NCBI RefSeq assembly: GCF_034119425.1 | Contig: NZ_JAWUEL010000053.1 | Span: 1 to 6,632 of the forward strand | Direction of reading: 5' to 3' | DNA length: 6,632 nucleotides | DNA from: Actinotignum schaalii_C | GTDB lineage: Bacteria > Actinomycetota > Actinomycetes > Actinomycetales > Actinomycetaceae | Shown here: in pieces, positions 5,559-6,632 of the stretch | How positions within the stretch are numbered: the first letter of the stretch is position 1 | Layout of the letters: each line of letters starts with the position of its first letter | Made by a program: the position numbers and the translations under genes | The notes under the pieces: generated by a model | The model's database searches: none | Seen by the model: the letters and a program-made list of their open reading frames with translations, nothing else | Told to the model about the DNA's origin: nothing

Positions 5559-6632
5559 TTACCGCGCCGCGGCGGGCACCTCCTCATTTTTTGGTACGAC
5601 GCCGCTACCGGCTTTCGCCTCGCGGGGCCGGGGCGTGCCGGTGTGGTCATCGCGCCAGTTTTTGATGACGGCGGCGAAGACGGTGGCTAGTACCGAGGCG
5701 ACAAACCACAATCCGAGAGCACCTGCATAGGTGCCGATATCAATCGGGCCACCGGCAATCGCGGCCCGCAGGGCGTTGACCGTGTGGGTGACGGGCAGTA
5801 GCGGGTGGACGGCTTGGAAGAAGCCCGGGGCGGTTTCCACCGGGTAAATTCCGCCAGCCGCCCCCAGCTGGATCACGATCATGAGAAGCGCGATGAAGCG
5901 CCCCGGGGCGCCGAAAAGCGCAATGAGTGCCTGGTTGATCGCGATATACACAATCGAAGAAGTGACGCAGATGGCCAGGGTGGCGCCCGGGTTGATGAGA
6001 TCCACATTCCCGAAGAGGTGGAGTACCCCGACCAGCAGGCCCGCCTGCACGATTCCCATAAGCGCCCCGGTAGCAACCGAACCGAGCCCGAGCTGCAGCC
6101 CGGATACTCGCGCCGTCGTGAGACGGCGCGAGAGAGGCGGCGTCATGAGGTAGAGGCCGATAGCGCCCACCCACATCGCCAGCGCGATGAAGTAACAGGC
6201 GACTGCCGCACCAAAATCGCCGACGGGATGGGCGCGAGTGGTGCTCAACTCCACGGGGGAGGCACCCACCCGCTGCATCGTTTCCGATTCGCTCGGGGTG
6301 TAGGCCGGGATTTTTTTCGCGCCTTCAGAGAGCTTCACTTCTAGGGTGGCGGCGCCCTCGCGCAGGGTGTGCAGGCCATCGCGCAGGGTTTCCTGATTGG
6401 TTGCGAGGGCGGTGGCACCGTTGCTCAGCTGGGTGGCCCCGCTGTGTGCGGCACGTGCCCCCGCGGCTAGTTCGGGGGCGCGGGCTGCCAGTTCGTTACT
6501 TCCGGTAGCAAGACGCGCGGTCCCTTCCGCGAGACGGGTGGCTCCGGTAGCGGCGCGGGTGCTTCCGGAGGCGAGGGCGTCGAGTTGGCGGGCGAATTCC
6601 GCGGTGGCGGCGAGGGCCTGCTGGGCTCCCGC
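5559..6632 (-). CDS. YhgE/Pip-type membrane protein, C-terminal part (5' end outside window)
   Basis: The last 357 residues of a longer protein; the frame is open to the window edge and ends at TAA 5561-5559. Residues 1-98 form a regular Ala/Gly/Leu repeat of about seven residues (for example ATGATRLAEGTARLATGS), with recurrent small residues as in the extracytoplasmic helical region of YhgE/Pip proteins. Then comes the characteristic LSEGAKKIPAY (101-111), followed by five membrane segments at about 141-163, 182-206, 217-240, 246-262 and 302-323, and a charged C-terminal tail. The family includes Lactococcus Pip (phage infection protein) and ESX/type VII-associated YueB-like proteins, and the membrane part resembles ABC-2 type permeases. 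Its cellular role here is unknown. It is co-oriented with the ABC operon, but an independent promoter lies between them. Family call is secure; N-terminal extent and partner genes cannot be seen. Confidence 0.88.
   Translation of the reverse strand, partial: AGAQQALAATAEFARQLDALASGSTRAATGATRLAEGTARLATGSNELAARAPELAAGARAAHSGATQLSNGATALATNQETLRDGLHTLREGAATLEVKLSEGAKKIPAYTPSESETMQRVGASPVELSTTRAHPVGDFGAAVACYFIALAMWVGAIGLYLMTPPLSRRLTTARVSGLQLGLGSVATGALMGIVQAGLLVGVLHLFGNVDLINPGATLAICVTSSIVYIAINQALIALFGAPGRFIALLMIVIQLGAAGGIYPVETAPGFFQAVHPLLPVTHTVNALRAAIAGGPIDIGTYAGALGLWFVASVLATVFAAVIKNWRDDHTGTPRPREAKAGSGVVPKNEEVPAAAR

Overview
The window is high-GC DNA, strongly GC-biased at third codon positions, with four substantial genes all on the minus strand. 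Gene families, DtxR-type iron control and a probable leaderless start suggest an actinobacterium, possibly of the Actinomycetaceae. That placement is inference: there is no rRNA or other taxonomic marker here.

Right to left (the direction of transcription): (1) positions 6632-5559 hold the C-terminal part of a YhgE/Pip-type membrane protein whose start lies outside the window. (2) A 139-bp gap carries a good promoter (-35 TTTACC, 17-bp spacer, -10 TAATAT) with a DtxR/IdeR-like iron box over the spacer and -10. (3) This promoter drives a two-gene operon, 5419-3524 and 3531-1657, of two full-length ABC transporter subunits (membrane domain fused to ATPase domain). They overlap by 8 bp and resemble the heterodimeric siderophore importers IrtA/IrtB and YbtP/YbtQ. 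The second subunit has a histidine-rich N-terminal tail encoded by a 15-bp tandem repeat. (4) A 328-bp gene-poor gap holds a 19-bp tandem repeat that starts at the transporter stop codon, a doubtful small ORF, and a striking array of five 23-bp units whose AT core switches orientation. (5) The array abuts the apparent leaderless promoter of an AAA ATPase with a DUF4143/PD-(D/E)XK-like C-terminus (1328-60). Short repeats related to the 19-bp array also begin at the stop codon of this gene.

Functionally the window joins an iron-regulated siderophore uptake pair (the siderophore gene set and binding protein are not visible) to an unrelated orphan ATPase cassette with its own promoter-proximal repeat array, bracketed by similar GC-rich repeats. 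The ATPase, its array and the flanking repeats are the least explained part of the window; the iron box and His-rich tail are the best functional leads on the transporter.
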